This document shows, in pieces, positions 49,377-59,681 of a stretch of DNA of 64,000 bases. Made by a program: the position numbers and the translations under genes. Every line of letters begins with the position of its first letter. Within the stretch, counting starts at the first letter, position 1. Where the stretch lies: NCBI RefSeq assembly GCF_000189255.1, contig NZ_AEVS01000072.1, positions 26,831 through 90,830 on the forward strand. Direction: 5' to 3'. Source of the stretch: Vibrio brasiliensis LMG 20546. Lineage in GTDB: Bacteria > Pseudomonadota > Gammaproteobacteria > Enterobacterales > Vibrionaceae. The notes below the pieces were generated by a model. The model was given only the letters and a program-made list of their open reading frames with translations. It made no database searches and was not told the origin of the DNA.

Positions 49377-49452
49377 GGCACGAGCCCCAAACTATTTAGC
49401 GATAAATGGTTTCTGGGGTTAATTTTATTTTTGAGAAAGCAAAGAGGACGAC

Positions 49453-49701
49453 ATGGTAACCATTCGTTTGGCACGTCACGGCGCTAAGAAGCGTCCATTT
49501 TATCAAATCGTAGTAGCGGACAGCCGCAATGCAGCAACTGGCCGTTTCATCGAGAAAGTTGGTTTCTTTAACCCAACTGCTCAAGGTCAAGAAGAAGGTC
49601 TACGTCTAGACCTAGATCGCGTTAACCACTGGGTTGGTCAAGGCGCATCTGTATCTGACCGCGTAGCTAAGCTAGTTAAAGACGCTCAAAAAGCGGCTTA
49701 A
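49453..49701 (+). CDS. rpsP: 30S ribosomal protein S16
   Basis: An 82-residue S16 protein, standard length, beginning [25 protein letters not shown] and containing [12 protein letters not shown] and the hydrophobic [30 protein letters not shown] lies before the start. It is the first gene of rpsP-rimM-trmD-rplS. Confidence 0.98.
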   Translation: MVTIRLARHGAKKRPFYQIVVADSRNAATGRFIEKVGFFNPTAQGQEEGLRLDLDRVNHWVGQGASVSDRVAKLVKDAQKAA

Positions 49702-49728
49702 TTCTTTTTAAGAAGTAGAAATTAGCTT

Positions 49729-50277
49729 ATGTCGATGAAAGGTAAAGAAACAATGAGTGACGACAAGATTGTTGTAGGCAAGTTTGGTGCTACTTACGGC
49801 ATTCGTGGTTGGCTCAAGGTTTTTTCCTACACAGACAATACTGAGAGCATATTTGATTACACCCCTTGGTTTATTAAGCAAGGTGAGAAGTGGGTCGAGT
49901 ACAAAGTAGAGAGCTGGAAGCGCCATAACAAAGGTTTGGTGGTAAAGCTTGAAGATCTTGATGTGCGCGAAGAAGCGCAACTCATGACTAACTTTGAAAT
50001 CTCAATTGACCCTGCGGTATTACCAGAATTGCCATCAGACGAGTTCTATTGGCGTGATTTGATTGGTATGCAAGTAGTAACCGATAAAGGTTACGATCTA
50101 GGCATTGTCTCTGACATGCTAGAAACTGGCTCCAACGATGTTTTGGTAATTAAAGCAAATCTAAAAGATGCTTTCGGGCAAAAGGAACGACTAATCCCGT
50201 TCCTTGAAGAGCAAGTGATCAAAAATATTGATCGCGAAGCTCAACGGATCGAAGTTGACTGGGATCCTGGATTCTAA
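49729..50277 (+). CDS. rimM: 16S rRNA processing / ribosome maturation factor RimM
   Basis: A 182-residue protein that binds S19 and helps mature the head of the 30S subunit. The N-terminal barrel ([21 protein letters not shown]) and C-terminal PRC-like barrel ([23 protein letters not shown]) are present. Three in-frame ATG codons (49729, 49735, 49753) are possible; the first gives a length close to homologues, but only the last has a nearby purine-rich site. It lies 27 bases after rpsP. Confidence 0.95.
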   Translation: MSMKGKETMSDDKIVVGKFGATYGIRGWLKVFSYTDNTESIFDYTPWFIKQGEKWVEYKVESWKRHNKGLVVKLEDLDVREEAQLMTNFEISIDPAVLPELPSDEFYWRDLIGMQVVTDKGYDLGIVSDMLETGSNDVLVIKANLKDAFGQKERLIPFLEEQVIKNIDREAQRIEVDWDPGF

Positions 50278-50302
50278 CTCCAAGTAACGGAGCGATTGAA
50301 CA

Positions 50303-51046
50303 ATGTGGGTCGGCGTAATTAGCCTATTTCCTGAAATGTTCCGCAGCGTTACTGATTTTGGAGTAACAGGTCAAGCGGTTAAAAAAGGTCTTTTGTCGAT
50401 TGAGACATGGAATCCTCGTGATTTCACGCACGACAAACATCGCACTGTTGATGACAGACCTTATGGTGGTGGCCCTGGCATGCTAATGATGGTTCAGCCT
50501 TTGCGCGATGCTATTCATGCTGCTAAGCAAGCCTCACCTGGTAAGACGAAGGTAATCTACCTTTCACCTCAAGGTCGAAAACTTGACCAGAAAGGTGTTG
50601 AAGAGTTAGCAACAAATGAGAACTTGCTTCTGATTTGTGGCCGCTACGAAGGGGTAGATGAGCGTATCATTCAATCTGAAGTCGACGAAGAATGGTCGAT
50701 TGGGGATTTTGTGATGACGGGTGGCGAAATACCAGCCATGACGTTAATTGATTCAGTTTCTCGGTTTGTTCCGGGAGTACTTGGAGACTTTGCGTCAGCG
50801 GAAGAAGACTCTTTCGCTAATGGCCTGTTAGATTGCCCTCACTATACGCGACCTGAGGTTCTGGATGATAAAGAAGTACCAGCGGTACTCAAATCTGGTA
50901 ACCATAAGGATATTCGTCGCTGGCGACTAAAACAGTCGTTAGGCCGTACTTGGCTAAGAAGACCAGAGCTCCTGGAAAACCTAGCTCTGACTGACGAACA
51001 GGAACAATTACTGGCCGAATTCATTAAAGAAAATCGAGCTAAGTAA
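50303..51046 (+). CDS. trmD: tRNA (guanine-N1)-methyltransferase TrmD
   Basis: A 247-residue SPOUT methyltransferase that makes m1G37 in tRNAs reading CNN and GGG codons and prevents +1 frameshifting. The knot region is visible: [30 protein letters not shown] and [27 protein letters not shown] precedes the start. Third gene of the ribosome operon. Confidence 0.98.
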   Translation: MWVGVISLFPEMFRSVTDFGVTGQAVKKGLLSIETWNPRDFTHDKHRTVDDRPYGGGPGMLMMVQPLRDAIHAAKQASPGKTKVIYLSPQGRKLDQKGVEELATNENLLLICGRYEGVDERIIQSEVDEEWSIGDFVMTGGEIPAMTLIDSVSRFVPGVLGDFASAEEDSFANGLLDCPHYTRPEVLDDKEVPAVLKSGNHKDIRRWRLKQSLGRTWLRRPELLENLALTDEQEQLLAEFIKENRAK

Positions 51047-51087
51047 CCTATTAAATTTAGTATCAGTTTATTCTAGGAATATTGAAA

Positions 51088-51441
51088 ATGAGTAACATCA
51101 TCAAAGCTCTTGAAGAAGAGCAAATGAAAAAAGACCTGCCTAACTACGCACCTGGTGACACAGTTGTTGTTCAAGTTAAGGTAAAAGAAGGTGACCGTGA
51201 GCGTCTACAGGCTTTCGAAGGCGTTGTAATCGCAATCCGTAACCGTGGTCTACACTCTGCATTCACAGTACGTAAGATTTCTAACGGTGAAGGTGTAGAG
51301 CGTACGTTCCAAACTCACTCTCCAATGGTTGATAGCATTGAAGTTAAACGCCGCGGTGCAGTACGTCGTGCCAAACTGTACTACCTACGTGAGCGTTCTG
51401 GTAAGTCAGCTCGTATTAAAGAGAAGCTTGCTAAGAAGTAA
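51088..51441 (+). CDS. rplS: 50S ribosomal protein L19
   Basis: A 117-residue L19, starting [20 protein letters not shown] and containing [27 protein letters not shown]. It sits at the subunit interface. The ATG at 51088 has AGGAA 9 bases upstream; a TTG two codons earlier is in frame but unlikely. A strong terminator follows and then a repeat array. Confidence 0.98.
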   Translation: MSNIIKALEEEQMKKDLPNYAPGDTVVVQVKVKEGDRERLQAFEGVVIAIRNRGLHSAFTVRKISNGEGVERTFQTHSPMVDSIEVKRRGAVRRAKLYYLRERSGKSARIKEKLAKK

Positions 51442-51465
51442 TGCTATAACTAGCGTTCTCATATT

Positions 51466-51494
51466 AAACGGAGCCCAATGGGCTCCGTTTTTTT
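51466..51494 (+). terminator. Rho-independent terminator after rplS
   Basis: Perfect 11-bp arms AAACGGAGCCC and GGGCTCCGTTT around AAT, then seven T. Confidence 0.95.
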
Positions 51495-51510
51495 ATGCGT
51501 GGATTTTAGC

Positions 51511-51608
51511 TTAGAACGGGCTACGCCCTTCGAGAAATTAGAACGCTGCGCTTCGAGAACGGACTTCGTCCTATGAGAATTTAGAACGGGCTGCGCCCTT
51601 CGAGAGGT
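51511..51608. repeat. Short-hairpin repeat array, copy B
   Basis: Units GGGCTACGCCC, CGCTGCGC, GGACTTCGTCC and GGGCTGCGCCC are each followed by CGAGA or TGAGA and linked by A-TTAGAAC. It begins 17 bases after the rplS terminator. Together with the adjoining bases to 51630 it contains a 99-bp segment shared with copy D. Confidence 0.85.
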
Positions 51609-51630
51609 GCACGTTATAGATGCTGAGCAG
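51532..51630. repeat. 99-bp dispersed repeat, first copy
   Basis: Aligned without gaps to 63881-63979 it shows three substitutions. It covers the second half of hairpin array B and the following GGTGCACGTTATAGATGCTG segment. Confidence 0.92.
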
Positions 51631-51663
51631 AGTTGTTTGTTAGGGACTTACGTCTAAAATCCA

Positions 51664-51694
51664 GAAAAAAGGTTGACGCTTTCACGTCAACCTT
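51664..51694 (-). terminator. Terminator of the nadC/pil...yacG strand after yacG
   Basis: Perfect 10-bp arms AAGGTTGACG and CGTCAACCTT around CTTTCA; on the minus strand six T in a row. It lies about 95 bases beyond the yacG stop, separated from it by a 7-bp tandem repeat. Confidence 0.88.
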
Positions 51695-51701
51695 CCAAGA
51701 T

Positions 51702-51792
51702 CTTCTCGCTTCTCGCTTCTCGCTTCTCGCTTCTCGCTTCTCGCTTCTCGCTTCTCGCTTCTCGCTTCTCGCTTCTCGCTTCTCGCTTCTCA
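51702..51792. repeat. 7-bp tandem repeat CTTCTCG, twelve perfect copies plus one variant, ending in the yacG stop
   Basis: Twelve exact CTTCTCG units (51702-51785) are followed by CTTCTCA, whose last three bases form the yacG stop codon on the minus strand. The repeat has no stop in any frame, which produces long spurious open frames rich in Arg-Glu-Ala-Arg-Ser-Glu-Lys. Confidence 0.97.
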
Positions 51793-51984
51793 GTACTGAT
51801 CTTCCGACCAACCATCCGCATCCGACATATCCGGTGCGCCTGGAATCGAGTTTTCTTCGTCTGCCCATTCGCCGAAATCAATCATTTGGCACTGTTTGCT
51901 GCAGAAAGGGCGGAAGGGGCTCTGTTCTCCCCATGTTACGTCTGTGCCACATTGTGGGCAAGGTACAACGGTAATCTTTGACAT
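51790..51984 (-). CDS. yacG: DNA gyrase inhibitor / zinc-ribbon protein YacG
   Basis: A 64-residue protein with a zinc ribbon formed by CPQCG (residues 9-13) and CSKQC (about 28-32), then FGEWADEE and an acidic tail. E. coli YacG binds GyrB and inhibits gyrase. It is encoded after zapD in the conserved pilBCD-coaE-zapD-yacG order. Its TGA stop is created by a single G-to-A difference in the last unit of the 7-bp repeat; without it the frame would continue into an Arg/Glu/Lys-rich tail. Confidence 0.94.
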   Translation of the reverse strand: MSKITVVPCPQCGTDVTWGEQSPFRPFCSKQCQMIDFGEWADEENSIPGAPDMSDADGWSEDQY

Positions 51985-52048
51985 GTTGGTTCTCTAAATA
52001 CCAAGAAATAGTATTGAACTAGTATAGCGTGTTAGCTAGTGGGTGTAT

Positions 52049-52789
52049 TTAACAGCAGACTGCGAGTTGAAACTCGACATTCGCAACAGAAGCCTGGCCT
52101 GAGTCGAACTCAATAAACTTAATTGCGAAGCGATTCTTATGACCTGAGATCATTGGGTAGACCCCAAAATGCATCGGAATTTCTAAACGTAAGATGTTTG
52201 CTTCTTCGGCATCACTTTGATAGAAACCTGAACTTGCCTGGATGGTTCGAAAATGACCAGTTTCACGGGTCAGTTTTAGCCATTGATTGAGTGCTTTGGC
52301 GAGAGGTTGAAGCGTATCTAACCATTTAGCGGCATCAGCCTTCCTCTGTTCGAGTGGAAGGTGTAACCAGTGGTGAAGAGCCGGAAGATCAAAACAGCAA
52401 GATCCGCCAGGCAGATTAAACCTCTGACGGATTGCACTGAGGAAACGATCTTCTTTAAGGCTTTGACCAAAACGCTCTGCGCCCATTAGATCACTGTGAA
52501 CGCTATCGACTTCATTTAGAACATCGCGCAACATTTCCTGATCAACGCCCTCGACGTTTAACCAAGAACGGTATGACAGACGCTGCTTTTCGATATCTTT
52601 GGCCAACTCACTCTTTAGCTGTATCTGCTCAAAGATCTCGAGCAAATCAAACAGGGAGCGGTAGAAGATAAGATGCTGCATATTATCACTGAACTGAGCT
52701 GCCACATTTAGCTGATTAAGCAGGGCTTCAACCCTCAAATAAATGCGGGTTTTCTCGTTCAGTGGATGTTCAAAATAATGCGTTGTCAT
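52049..52789 (-). CDS. zapD: Cell-division protein ZapD
   Basis: A 246-residue cytosolic protein of the ZapD (DUF1342) family that crosslinks FtsZ filaments. The N-terminal [22 protein letters not shown] is the hallmark, followed by alpha-helices (about 20-115) and a C-terminal beta domain ([18 protein letters not shown]). Length matches E. coli ZapD (247). It lies 34 bases after coaE. Confidence 0.95.
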   Translation of the reverse strand: MTTHYFEHPLNEKTRIYLRVEALLNQLNVAAQFSDNMQHLIFYRSLFDLLEIFEQIQLKSELAKDIEKQRLSYRSWLNVEGVDQEMLRDVLNEVDSVHSDLMGAERFGQSLKEDRFLSAIRQRFNLPGGSCCFDLPALHHWLHLPLEQRKADAAKWLDTLQPLAKALNQWLKLTRETGHFRTIQASSGFYQSDAEEANILRLEIPMHFGVYPMISGHKNRFAIKFIEFDSGQASVANVEFQLAVCC

Positions 52790-52823
52790 TAATCTGCAGC
52801 TCTGGATTCTTCATCCTTTATTC

Positions 52824-53432
52824 TCACAGATTTCCCCTACACATTTCTAGAAACTTTTTATGTAATTCTGTGATTTGATACAAAAGTTTTTGGTTTTTTG
52901 TATTATTTTTAATCACGTAATCGGCGATAGCGAGTCTTTGCTCACGGCTTGCCTGGGAAGCCACAATTGCCTCGGCTTGTCGTTGGTCTACTTGGTCACG
53001 CTCAACAGTACGCTGTATCTGTGTTTCTGGGTCGACATCAACGACCACAACCTTGTCAGCCAGAGACTGTAGATTGTTTTCTACCATCAGAGGAATGACG
53101 AGTAGCGCATAGTCAGATTGGACCGTTTCCAACTGCTGCAACATCTGCTCTCTAATCATTGGGTGGAGTAAGTTATTCAGCCACTCCTTTTGGCTCGGGT
53201 CGGCAAAGATTATCTCGCGCAATCTGGCGCGATTGAGAGTGCCATCCGCCTCAATCACCTCAGGACCAAAATGTTGAGTGATCTGTTCTAGACCTGCACT
53301 TCCGGGTTCAACAACTTGTCGTGCAATCACGTCGGCATCAACGATTTCGATACCAAATTCCTGCTCAAATAGATTAGCGACCGTCGTTTTACCGCTCGCG
53401 ATACCGCCTGTGAGTCCAATGACGAGTGCCAT
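52824..53432 (-). CDS. coaE: Dephospho-CoA kinase CoaE
   Basis: A 202-residue P-loop kinase for the last step of coenzyme A synthesis. Walker A is GLTGGIASGKTTVANLF (residues 6-22); the DADVIARQV segment and HPMIREQM are further family motifs. It starts 1 base after the pilD stop, so the two are tightly linked. Confidence 0.97.
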   Translation of the reverse strand: MALVIGLTGGIASGKTTVANLFEQEFGIEIVDADVIARQVVEPGSAGLEQITQHFGPEVIEADGTLNRARLREIIFADPSQKEWLNNLLHPMIREQMLQQLETVQSDYALLVIPLMVENNLQSLADKVVVVDVDPETQIQRTVERDQVDQRQAEAIVASQASREQRLAIADYVIKNNTKNQKLLYQITELHKKFLEMCRGNL

Positions 53433-53433
53433 A

Positions 53434-54303
53434 CTAAATTCCTAGAAAGTTACTGAGATACCAATTCAGCACATTACTGCCCCAGATCATACTAATCCAG
53501 CCAGCGATGGCAAGGTATGGTCCAAATGGAAAGGCTTTGTCGATACCTTGTTGCTTTAAACGAAGCTGAATCAAGCCAAATACAAGCCCTACTAGTGATG
53601 AGAGCAAAATCACCATTGGCAAATACTGCCAGCCTAACCAAGCACCTAAGGCGGCTAGTAGTTTGAAATCACCATAGCCCATCCCTTCTTTACCCGTTAC
53701 TAGTTTAAACAACCAGTAAACCGACCACAGGGATAGGTAGCCCGCAATGGCACCGATAACCGAGTCTTGCAGTGAAACAGGGCTTATCTGTAGCAAAGAG
53801 AGCGCAATACCAGCCCAGGTTAATGGCAAGGTCAGTTGATCAGGAAGCAGCATGGTATCCAGATCGATGAAGGTCGCTGCAATCAGGACAAAAGTAAAGA
53901 AAATCAGTGCAATGGTGAAATAACTAAAGCCGAGTTGATAGGCTACGACAAAAGAGAGCGCTCCGCTGAGTAGCTCGACCAGTGGGTAACGAGCACTGAT
54001 TTTGGCACTGCATTGATGGCACTGACCTTTGAGCATCAACCAACTGATGACAGGAATATTGTCGATTAAGCGAATTGGAGTGTCACACTTTGGGCAGCTA
54101 GAACGAGGTACACTGAGGTTATATACCCCTTGCGGCGGCTCGATATTGTATTCAGGAAAGCTCTCGGCACACTCTTGTCGCCATTCACGTTCCATTATTC
54201 GCGGTAGACGATGAATAACGACGTTTAGAAAACTACCGATAATAAGACCAAAGACAGTCGCCAGAGTTGGAAAAAGCCAAGGATTAAATTCAAAAATGTC
54301 CAT
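53434..54303 (-). CDS. pilD: Type IV prepilin peptidase / N-methyltransferase PilD
   Basis: A 289-residue inner-membrane aspartic protease that cleaves prepilin leaders (and type II secretion pseudopilins) and methylates the new N-terminal Phe. The N-terminal cytosolic domain has a four-cysteine zinc site (CPKCDT and CHQCSA, about residues 70-100). Catalytic aspartates lie in [13 protein letters not shown] (about 150) and [16 protein letters not shown] (about 212). It is the last pil gene of the cluster, 43 bases after pilC. Confidence 0.96.
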   Translation of the reverse strand: MDIFEFNPWLFPTLATVFGLIIGSFLNVVIHRLPRIMEREWRQECAESFPEYNIEPPQGVYNLSVPRSSCPKCDTPIRLIDNIPVISWLMLKGQCHQCSAKISARYPLVELLSGALSFVVAYQLGFSYFTIALIFFTFVLIAATFIDLDTMLLPDQLTLPLTWAGIALSLLQISPVSLQDSVIGAIAGYLSLWSVYWLFKLVTGKEGMGYGDFKLLAALGAWLGWQYLPMVILLSSLVGLVFGLIQLRLKQQGIDKAFPFGPYLAIAGWISMIWGSNVLNWYLSNFLGI

Positions 54304-54346
54304 ATAAGGGTCAACTGTCTGAGTTCAAACTAATATCCTGAGTATA

Positions 54347-55573
54347 CTACCCTAAGACATTCATTAAGTTAAAGATAGGTAGATACATAGCAACGACTAA
54401 GCCTCCCACTGTCACACCGAGAAAAAGAATAATCAGTGGCTCAAGAACTTTACCGAGAGTATCAACGCTTTGTTCCACATTCGCTTCATAGATATCAGCA
54501 ATTTTATTGAGCATATCATCCAATCTTCCAGACTCTTCACCAATCATCACCATCTGCAAAACCATTTCGGGAAAAGCATTGCTGAGGCGCATAGCAATAA
54601 ACACTGGCATCCCTGACGCTGTGTTGGAACAGACCTTTTCCAGTGCCTCCTGGTAGTAGAGGTTGCCAGCGGTCGTTGTTGCGGTTTTTAAGCAGCAAAG
54701 GATTGGCAATCCAGCATTAAACCCAGTGGCGAGAGTTCGACTAAATCTGGCAATGATTGCTTGTCTGAGTACTTGCCCAATAACAGGTATTTTTAGTAGT
54801 AAGCTGCTATACATTAGCTGGGCTCGACGAGACCGTTTTGTCACTCTATTAAGTAACAACAGCATGATGGAGACCGAGATGAGCAGCATCCCAGCGTACT
54901 TTTGACTCAACGCTGAAAGCTTGAGGACTTGGCGAGTTAACCACGGAAGCTGTGCTCCAAACCCGGCAAATATCGACTCAAATTGCGGGATAACGAGGGT
55001 GAGCATTAAATAGCAGACCACAAACGCTGTCAGCATCACCATGCTTGGGTAGATCAACGCTTTGATTATATTGGTTTTTAGTCGCTGAGATTTTTCTCGA
55101 TATATTGCTATGCGCTCAAACACCTCAACTAGCTTACCCGTCTGTTCACCTGTTGCGACTAAGTCACAATAGAGAGCATCAAAATGAGGACTAGAGGCAC
55201 GCATCGCTTGAGATAAAGGCAGGCCCGCTTCTATTTTTGCTGAGATTCTATTCAGTATCGATTTCATTTCACCTTTTTGATGGTGAGCTGATACCAGTTT
55301 GAGTATCGAAATCATCGGCATTCCGGTGATGAGCATAGTGGTGATATGACGAGTTAGCAGTGTGATGTCTTTTGCGGTTACTCGTTGAGTGTAACGTTCA
55401 AGCAAAGATATGGAACGGGGAGTGATTTTAATTGAGCCAATCTGTTGCTGCTGTAGCTCGCTTCTTACTTCAATTTCGCTGAAAGCGACCATTCGACCCG
55501 AGACCCTTTTACCTTCCCTGTTACTGCCTCTCCAGCGATAAGCTTTTAGCTGACGCTGCTGGAGAGGTTTCAC
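54347..55573 (-). CDS. pilC: Type IV pilus inner-membrane platform protein PilC
   Basis: A 408-residue platform protein with two GspF/T2SSF domains (about residues 75-195 and 280-400) and three transmembrane segments. Motifs include FARQL-like [17 protein letters not shown] and [19 protein letters not shown]. The start is uncertain: a GTG at 55573 gives the usual length, lies 16 bases after the pilB stop and has GGGTG upstream; an ATG at 55651 would overlap pilB by 62 bases and add 26 residues unlike homologues. It assembles the pilus with PilB. Confidence 0.88.
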   Translation of the reverse strand: MKPLQQRQLKAYRWRGSNREGKRVSGRMVAFSEIEVRSELQQQQIGSIKITPRSISLLERYTQRVTAKDITLLTRHITTMLITGMPMISILKLVSAHHQKGEMKSILNRISAKIEAGLPLSQAMRASSPHFDALYCDLVATGEQTGKLVEVFERIAIYREKSQRLKTNIIKALIYPSMVMLTAFVVCYLMLTLVIPQFESIFAGFGAQLPWLTRQVLKLSALSQKYAGMLLISVSIMLLLLNRVTKRSRRAQLMYSSLLLKIPVIGQVLRQAIIARFSRTLATGFNAGLPILCCLKTATTTAGNLYYQEALEKVCSNTASGMPVFIAMRLSNAFPEMVLQMVMIGEESGRLDDMLNKIADIYEANVEQSVDTLGKVLEPLIILFLGVTVGGLVVAMYLPIFNLMNVLG

Positions 55574-55589
55574 TTTTACACCCAGACTA

Positions 55590-57272
55590 TCAATAGAGAA
55601 CACGCATAAGCTCCTGGTAGCTAGTGATCCCCGAGATAAGTTTTTCAACACCAGCCTGCTTGAGTGTCATCATCCCTTGCTGGCGGGCGATGTGTTCTAT
55701 CTCCAGACTACTTCGTCCCTGGTTTACTGCTTCTATCAAAGGTTGACTGAATTCCATTAGTTCATAGAGACCAATCCGCCCAGCGTAACCGTTATTGCAT
55801 TCACTACACCCATCCGGATTTGCTTCGAACAGAGAACATTGGTCAGGTAAACAAAACTGTTGCTGAACAGCTGGCGGGGCGACGAAGCGCAGCTTGCAAT
55901 TGGGGCAGAGTCTGCGAACTAGGCGTTGTGCGATGACCAGACTAAGAGAGGAGGAGAGGTTATAGGCTTCGATGCCCATATTTTTGAGTCTGGTGACCGC
56001 CTCAGCTGCTGAGTTTGTGTGAAGAGTCGTTAACACAAGATGACCTGTTTGAGCTGCTTTTACGGCAATTTCAGCAGTCTCTGCATCGCGGACTTCACCT
56101 ACCATGATGATGTCTGGATCTTGCCTGAGAAAGGCTCTCAGGGCTCGGGTAAAATCGAGACCAATGTGAGGCAGAACCTGAACCTGATTGACTCCGGTTA
56201 AGTTTATTTCAACGGGATCTTCAGCGGTGGCGATATTGATTTGCGTGGTATTGAGGATCTTCAGCCCTGTATAAAGCGAGGCGCTTTTCCCACTTCCCGT
56301 TGGACCCGTCACTATGATCAGTCCTTGCGGCTTTTTGAGCGCGTTGAGATAGAGCTGCTTTTGTTGAACTGAGTAACCTAAAGCCTCTAAGTCTAGTGGG
56401 GCCGATCGGCTATCCAGCATACGAACAACTACCTTTTCTCCCCATAAGGTTGGCAGGGTGGAAACTCTGATATCAATCGCTGTTTGCGGATCAATTTTTA
56501 ACTTTATTCTTCCATCTTGCGGCAGACGTCGTTCAGCGATATCTAACTTAGAGAGAATTTTCAGTCGAGTGGCGAGACGCCGACTTAAGTGATGGGGCGG
56601 CTGCTGACTTTCAACCAGCAGACCGTCACAGCGCATACGGACCCGGTAGGATTGCTCGTACGGTTCAAAGTGGATATCTGATGCACACTTTCTCACTGCA
56701 TCTTGAAGAATCTGATTGATATAGCGGCTAACTGGCGCGTCATCTTGAGTCAGGTCTTCAACTGAAGAGAGTTCTTCTTCACTTATGTTAACCAGAGCAG
56801 CGAGGTCCTGTTCACTGATTTCCCTACTGTAAGTACCGTGTGTGACCGATTTTCCATAGACGCGTCGAATCGCGCCCTGCAGCTTGTGAAAATCGGCCAG
56901 AGCCAATTCAACTTGTAATCCAGTGGCGAAGCGAAACTCTTCCTCGATATTGGTATCGGTCAAGTCAGTCACAGCAACAGTAAGCACCCGTTGAGTCTGC
57001 ATAATGGGCAGTGCCGTATATCGAGTAATGAGCTCGCGTAACCCCAGAGCGTTACACAGCGCAGCATAGTCAAACCGGTCAACACTTGTTTCCGGCAAGG
57101 CAAAAAGCTGCGACAGGTGTTGGGTAAGCTGGCTGGACGTGAGTAACTCTAACGTTAACAAGGCTTCAGGAACTGATTGACCAGACACTTTTACATGTTC
57201 AACTAATTGAGCCTTCTGACTGGTGGTGAGAAGGTCTGCCTGATGCAAAATGGATGGCAAGCTGGTGACCAT
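55590..57272 (-). CDS. pilB: Type IV pilus assembly ATPase PilB
   Basis: A 560-residue hexameric motor that drives pilus extension. An N-terminal GSPII_E N domain (about 1-150) precedes the ATPase with Walker [16 protein letters not shown] (about 320), the Asp box [17 protein letters not shown] and the His box. The tetracysteine zinc motif is CPNCK...[10 protein letters not shown] near the end. The ATG at 57272 overlaps the pilA stop (TAATG), so coupling is likely; an ATG five codons upstream is possible. Confidence 0.95.
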   Translation of the reverse strand: MVTSLPSILHQADLLTTSQKAQLVEHVKVSGQSVPEALLTLELLTSSQLTQHLSQLFALPETSVDRFDYAALCNALGLRELITRYTALPIMQTQRVLTVAVTDLTDTNIEEEFRFATGLQVELALADFHKLQGAIRRVYGKSVTHGTYSREISEQDLAALVNISEEELSSVEDLTQDDAPVSRYINQILQDAVRKCASDIHFEPYEQSYRVRMRCDGLLVESQQPPHHLSRRLATRLKILSKLDIAERRLPQDGRIKLKIDPQTAIDIRVSTLPTLWGEKVVVRMLDSRSAPLDLEALGYSVQQKQLYLNALKKPQGLIIVTGPTGSGKSASLYTGLKILNTTQINIATAEDPVEINLTGVNQVQVLPHIGLDFTRALRAFLRQDPDIIMVGEVRDAETAEIAVKAAQTGHLVLTTLHTNSAAEAVTRLKNMGIEAYNLSSSLSLVIAQRLVRRLCPNCKLRFVAPPAVQQQFCLPDQCSLFEANPDGCSECNNGYAGRIGLYELMEFSQPLIEAVNQGRSSLEIEHIARQQGMMTLKQAGVEKLISGITSYQELMRVLY

Positions 57273-57727
57273 TAGCTGTCTGGACACCAGTCATCAGTTG
57301 AGCCGCCTTGTGACGATACCTTGGTACAGACGACGTTCCAAGTTACGCCACCGCCTGCCGTGACAGGAATCAGCTCCACTTTGTCGCCTTCCTGCAAAGT
57401 GCCTTTGTTCTGATTTGGGTTAATTTCTGCACGTATCAGAAGATCACCGCTGGTGGCATCAAGCAGTGCTTCGACCGAGAAACTCCCCAGATCCTGAGCG
57501 AGAGGAACGTCACCATTGCCAGAAGAGCAGTCGGGCTCACCGCGTATAAGGCAGATAGACACGGCGGTTTTCATTGCCATTGAAGCGTTGAGCATTTCGC
57601 TTGCGTGGGCGCGGGTGGTGTAGTTCTGGTAACTAGGAATTGCCAGGGTCGCCAGAATCGCCACGATGGCTACAACGACCATTAACTCAATTAAGGTAAA
57701 CCCTTTTACAGTTCGTTTAGTTTGCAT
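57272..57727 (-). CDS. pilA: Type IVa major pilin PilA
   Basis: A 151-residue prepilin with a short basic leader MQTKRTVKG cleaved by PilD before FTLIELMVVVAIVAILATLAIPSY, the class IVa signature with Glu5. Two cysteine pairs are seen: in the central region (SICLIRGEPDC) and the C-terminal D-loop (VVCTK...DDWCPDS). Pili of this type act in Vibrio chitin attachment and DNA uptake (ChiRP). AGGTGAG lies 5 bases before the ATG at 57727; the longer frame to 57796 is rejected. First gene of pilABCD. Confidence 0.95.
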   Translation of the reverse strand: MQTKRTVKGFTLIELMVVVAIVAILATLAIPSYQNYTTRAHASEMLNASMAMKTAVSICLIRGEPDCSSGNGDVPLAQDLGSFSVEALLDATSGDLLIRAEINPNQNKGTLQEGDKVELIPVTAGGGVTWNVVCTKVSSQGGSTDDWCPDS

Positions 57728-57873
57728 ATTTCTCACCTGGTTAGTGGTTATTAGTGATGTGAGAATAGAAGCGTGGCTGCGGGAAGAGTATTTCAACCCA
57801 GTCTGATTTCGATGAGAAAAAAGCTAAATGGTCGTATCTTGCATTCAAACTGCAAATCAATGTGAAGCTGTGG

Positions 57874-57907
57874 GATAAAAAAATAGAGGCTTAAGCGCCT
57901 CTATTTT
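57874..57907 (-). terminator. Terminator between nadC and pilA
   Basis: Arms AAATAGAGGC and GCCTCTATTT around TTAAGC; the minus strand ends in seven T. It isolates the pil transcript from nadC. Confidence 0.9.
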
Positions 57908-57931
57908 CTTTATATATATTTGCTGTGAACG

Positions 57932-58879
<948 letters not shown>

Positions 58880-58937
58880 TCAGCCATTAATCTCGCATTT
58901 CATGGTCAAACAGATAAAATCGTGAGGATTGATTAAG

Positions 58938-59507
58938 ATGACGAGCAGCAAAATGATTGATGACCAGGGCTGGTATAGCAAAGCACGACGGGTTGAGTCT
59001 CCTTTTTTCGACCAGAGAAGTGATCGACAGGATATCTCTTTGCTGGTGGTACATAACATCAGTCTGCCACCTGGTCAGTTTGGTGGCCCTTATATTGAGC
59101 AGTTTTTTACTGGTAAGCTGGATCCGGAACAGCACCCTTTCTTTAAGGTTATCCATAAAATGGGCGTTTCGGCACACTGCCTGATTCGTCGTGATGGGGA
59201 AGTCGTACAGTTTGTACCGTTTACCGCCAGAGCATGGCATGCTGGCGCTTCAAGCTTTGCTGGGCGTGAAAAGTGTAATGATTACTCGATAGGCATTGAG
59301 CTAGAAGGCAGCGACTTTGTCGCTTACACCGATGAGCAATACCAAGCGTTGACGGAATTAACTCAACAGATTCAACAGACCTATCCGTTAATCACTGTTC
59401 CCCGCATTACTGGCCATCAGTATATTGCACCACTGCGTAAGACAGACCCGGGTCTGGTATTTGATTGGCTTAGGTTCAGGAATGGGCTGAGTTCTAGGGA
59501 GAACTAG
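58938..59507 (+). CDS. ampD: 1,6-anhydro-N-acetylmuramyl-L-alanine amidase AmpD
   Basis: A 189-residue cytosolic zinc amidase of peptidoglycan recycling. Zinc ligands and catalytic residues appear in LLVVHNISLPPGQFGG (His about 37), NDYSIGIELEGSD (Glu) and TGHQYIAPLRKTDPG (His, Lys, Asp). Loss of AmpD raises anhydromuropeptides and can induce AmpC. The ATG at 58938 was chosen over a TTG at 58929. Its last codon and stop run into repeat array C. Confidence 0.96.
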   Translation: MTSSKMIDDQGWYSKARRVESPFFDQRSDRQDISLLVVHNISLPPGQFGGPYIEQFFTGKLDPEQHPFFKVIHKMGVSAHCLIRRDGEVVQFVPFTARAWHAGASSFAGREKCNDYSIGIELEGSDFVAYTDEQYQALTELTQQIQQTYPLITVPRITGHQYIAPLRKTDPGLVFDWLRFRNGLSSREN

Positions 59508-59579
59508 AACGCTTCGCTTAGAGAGTCGAGAACGGACTTCGTCCTGCGAGAATTTAGAGCGGGCTTCGCCCTTCGAGAG
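59504..59579. repeat. Short-hairpin repeat array, copy C
   Basis: It begins at the ampD stop (CTAGAACGCTTCGC) and continues with GGACTTCGTCC and GGGCTTCGCCC, each followed by CGAGA. Two more small inverted repeats follow outside the array: ACGCT/AGCGT and CCGT/ACGG up to 59610. Confidence 0.85.
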
Positions 59580-59631
59580 ACGCTTATTGAGCGTGAACCT
59601 CCGTTTACGGACATTGTTGTTTATTTTACTT

Positions 59632-59665
59632 AAAAGAAAAGGGTTGACGCAGTGTGCCAACCCTT
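59632..59665 (-). terminator. Terminator after fldB
   Basis: Arms AAGGGTTG (59639-59646) and CAACCCTT (59658-59665); on the minus strand TTTTCTTTTAA follows. It has the same position and shape as the terminators beyond apaH and yacG. Confidence 0.82.
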
Positions 59666-59681
59666 CAAGCTTTTCTCGACT

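Noticed and set aside
51614-51881. Several overlapping open frames with Arg-Glu-Ala-Arg-Ser-Glu-Lys or Leu-Leu-Ala-Ser-Arg-Phe-Ser repeats
   Set aside because: They are products of the 7-bp repeat, which has no stop in any frame; the real gene here is yacG and the rest is repeat DNA.
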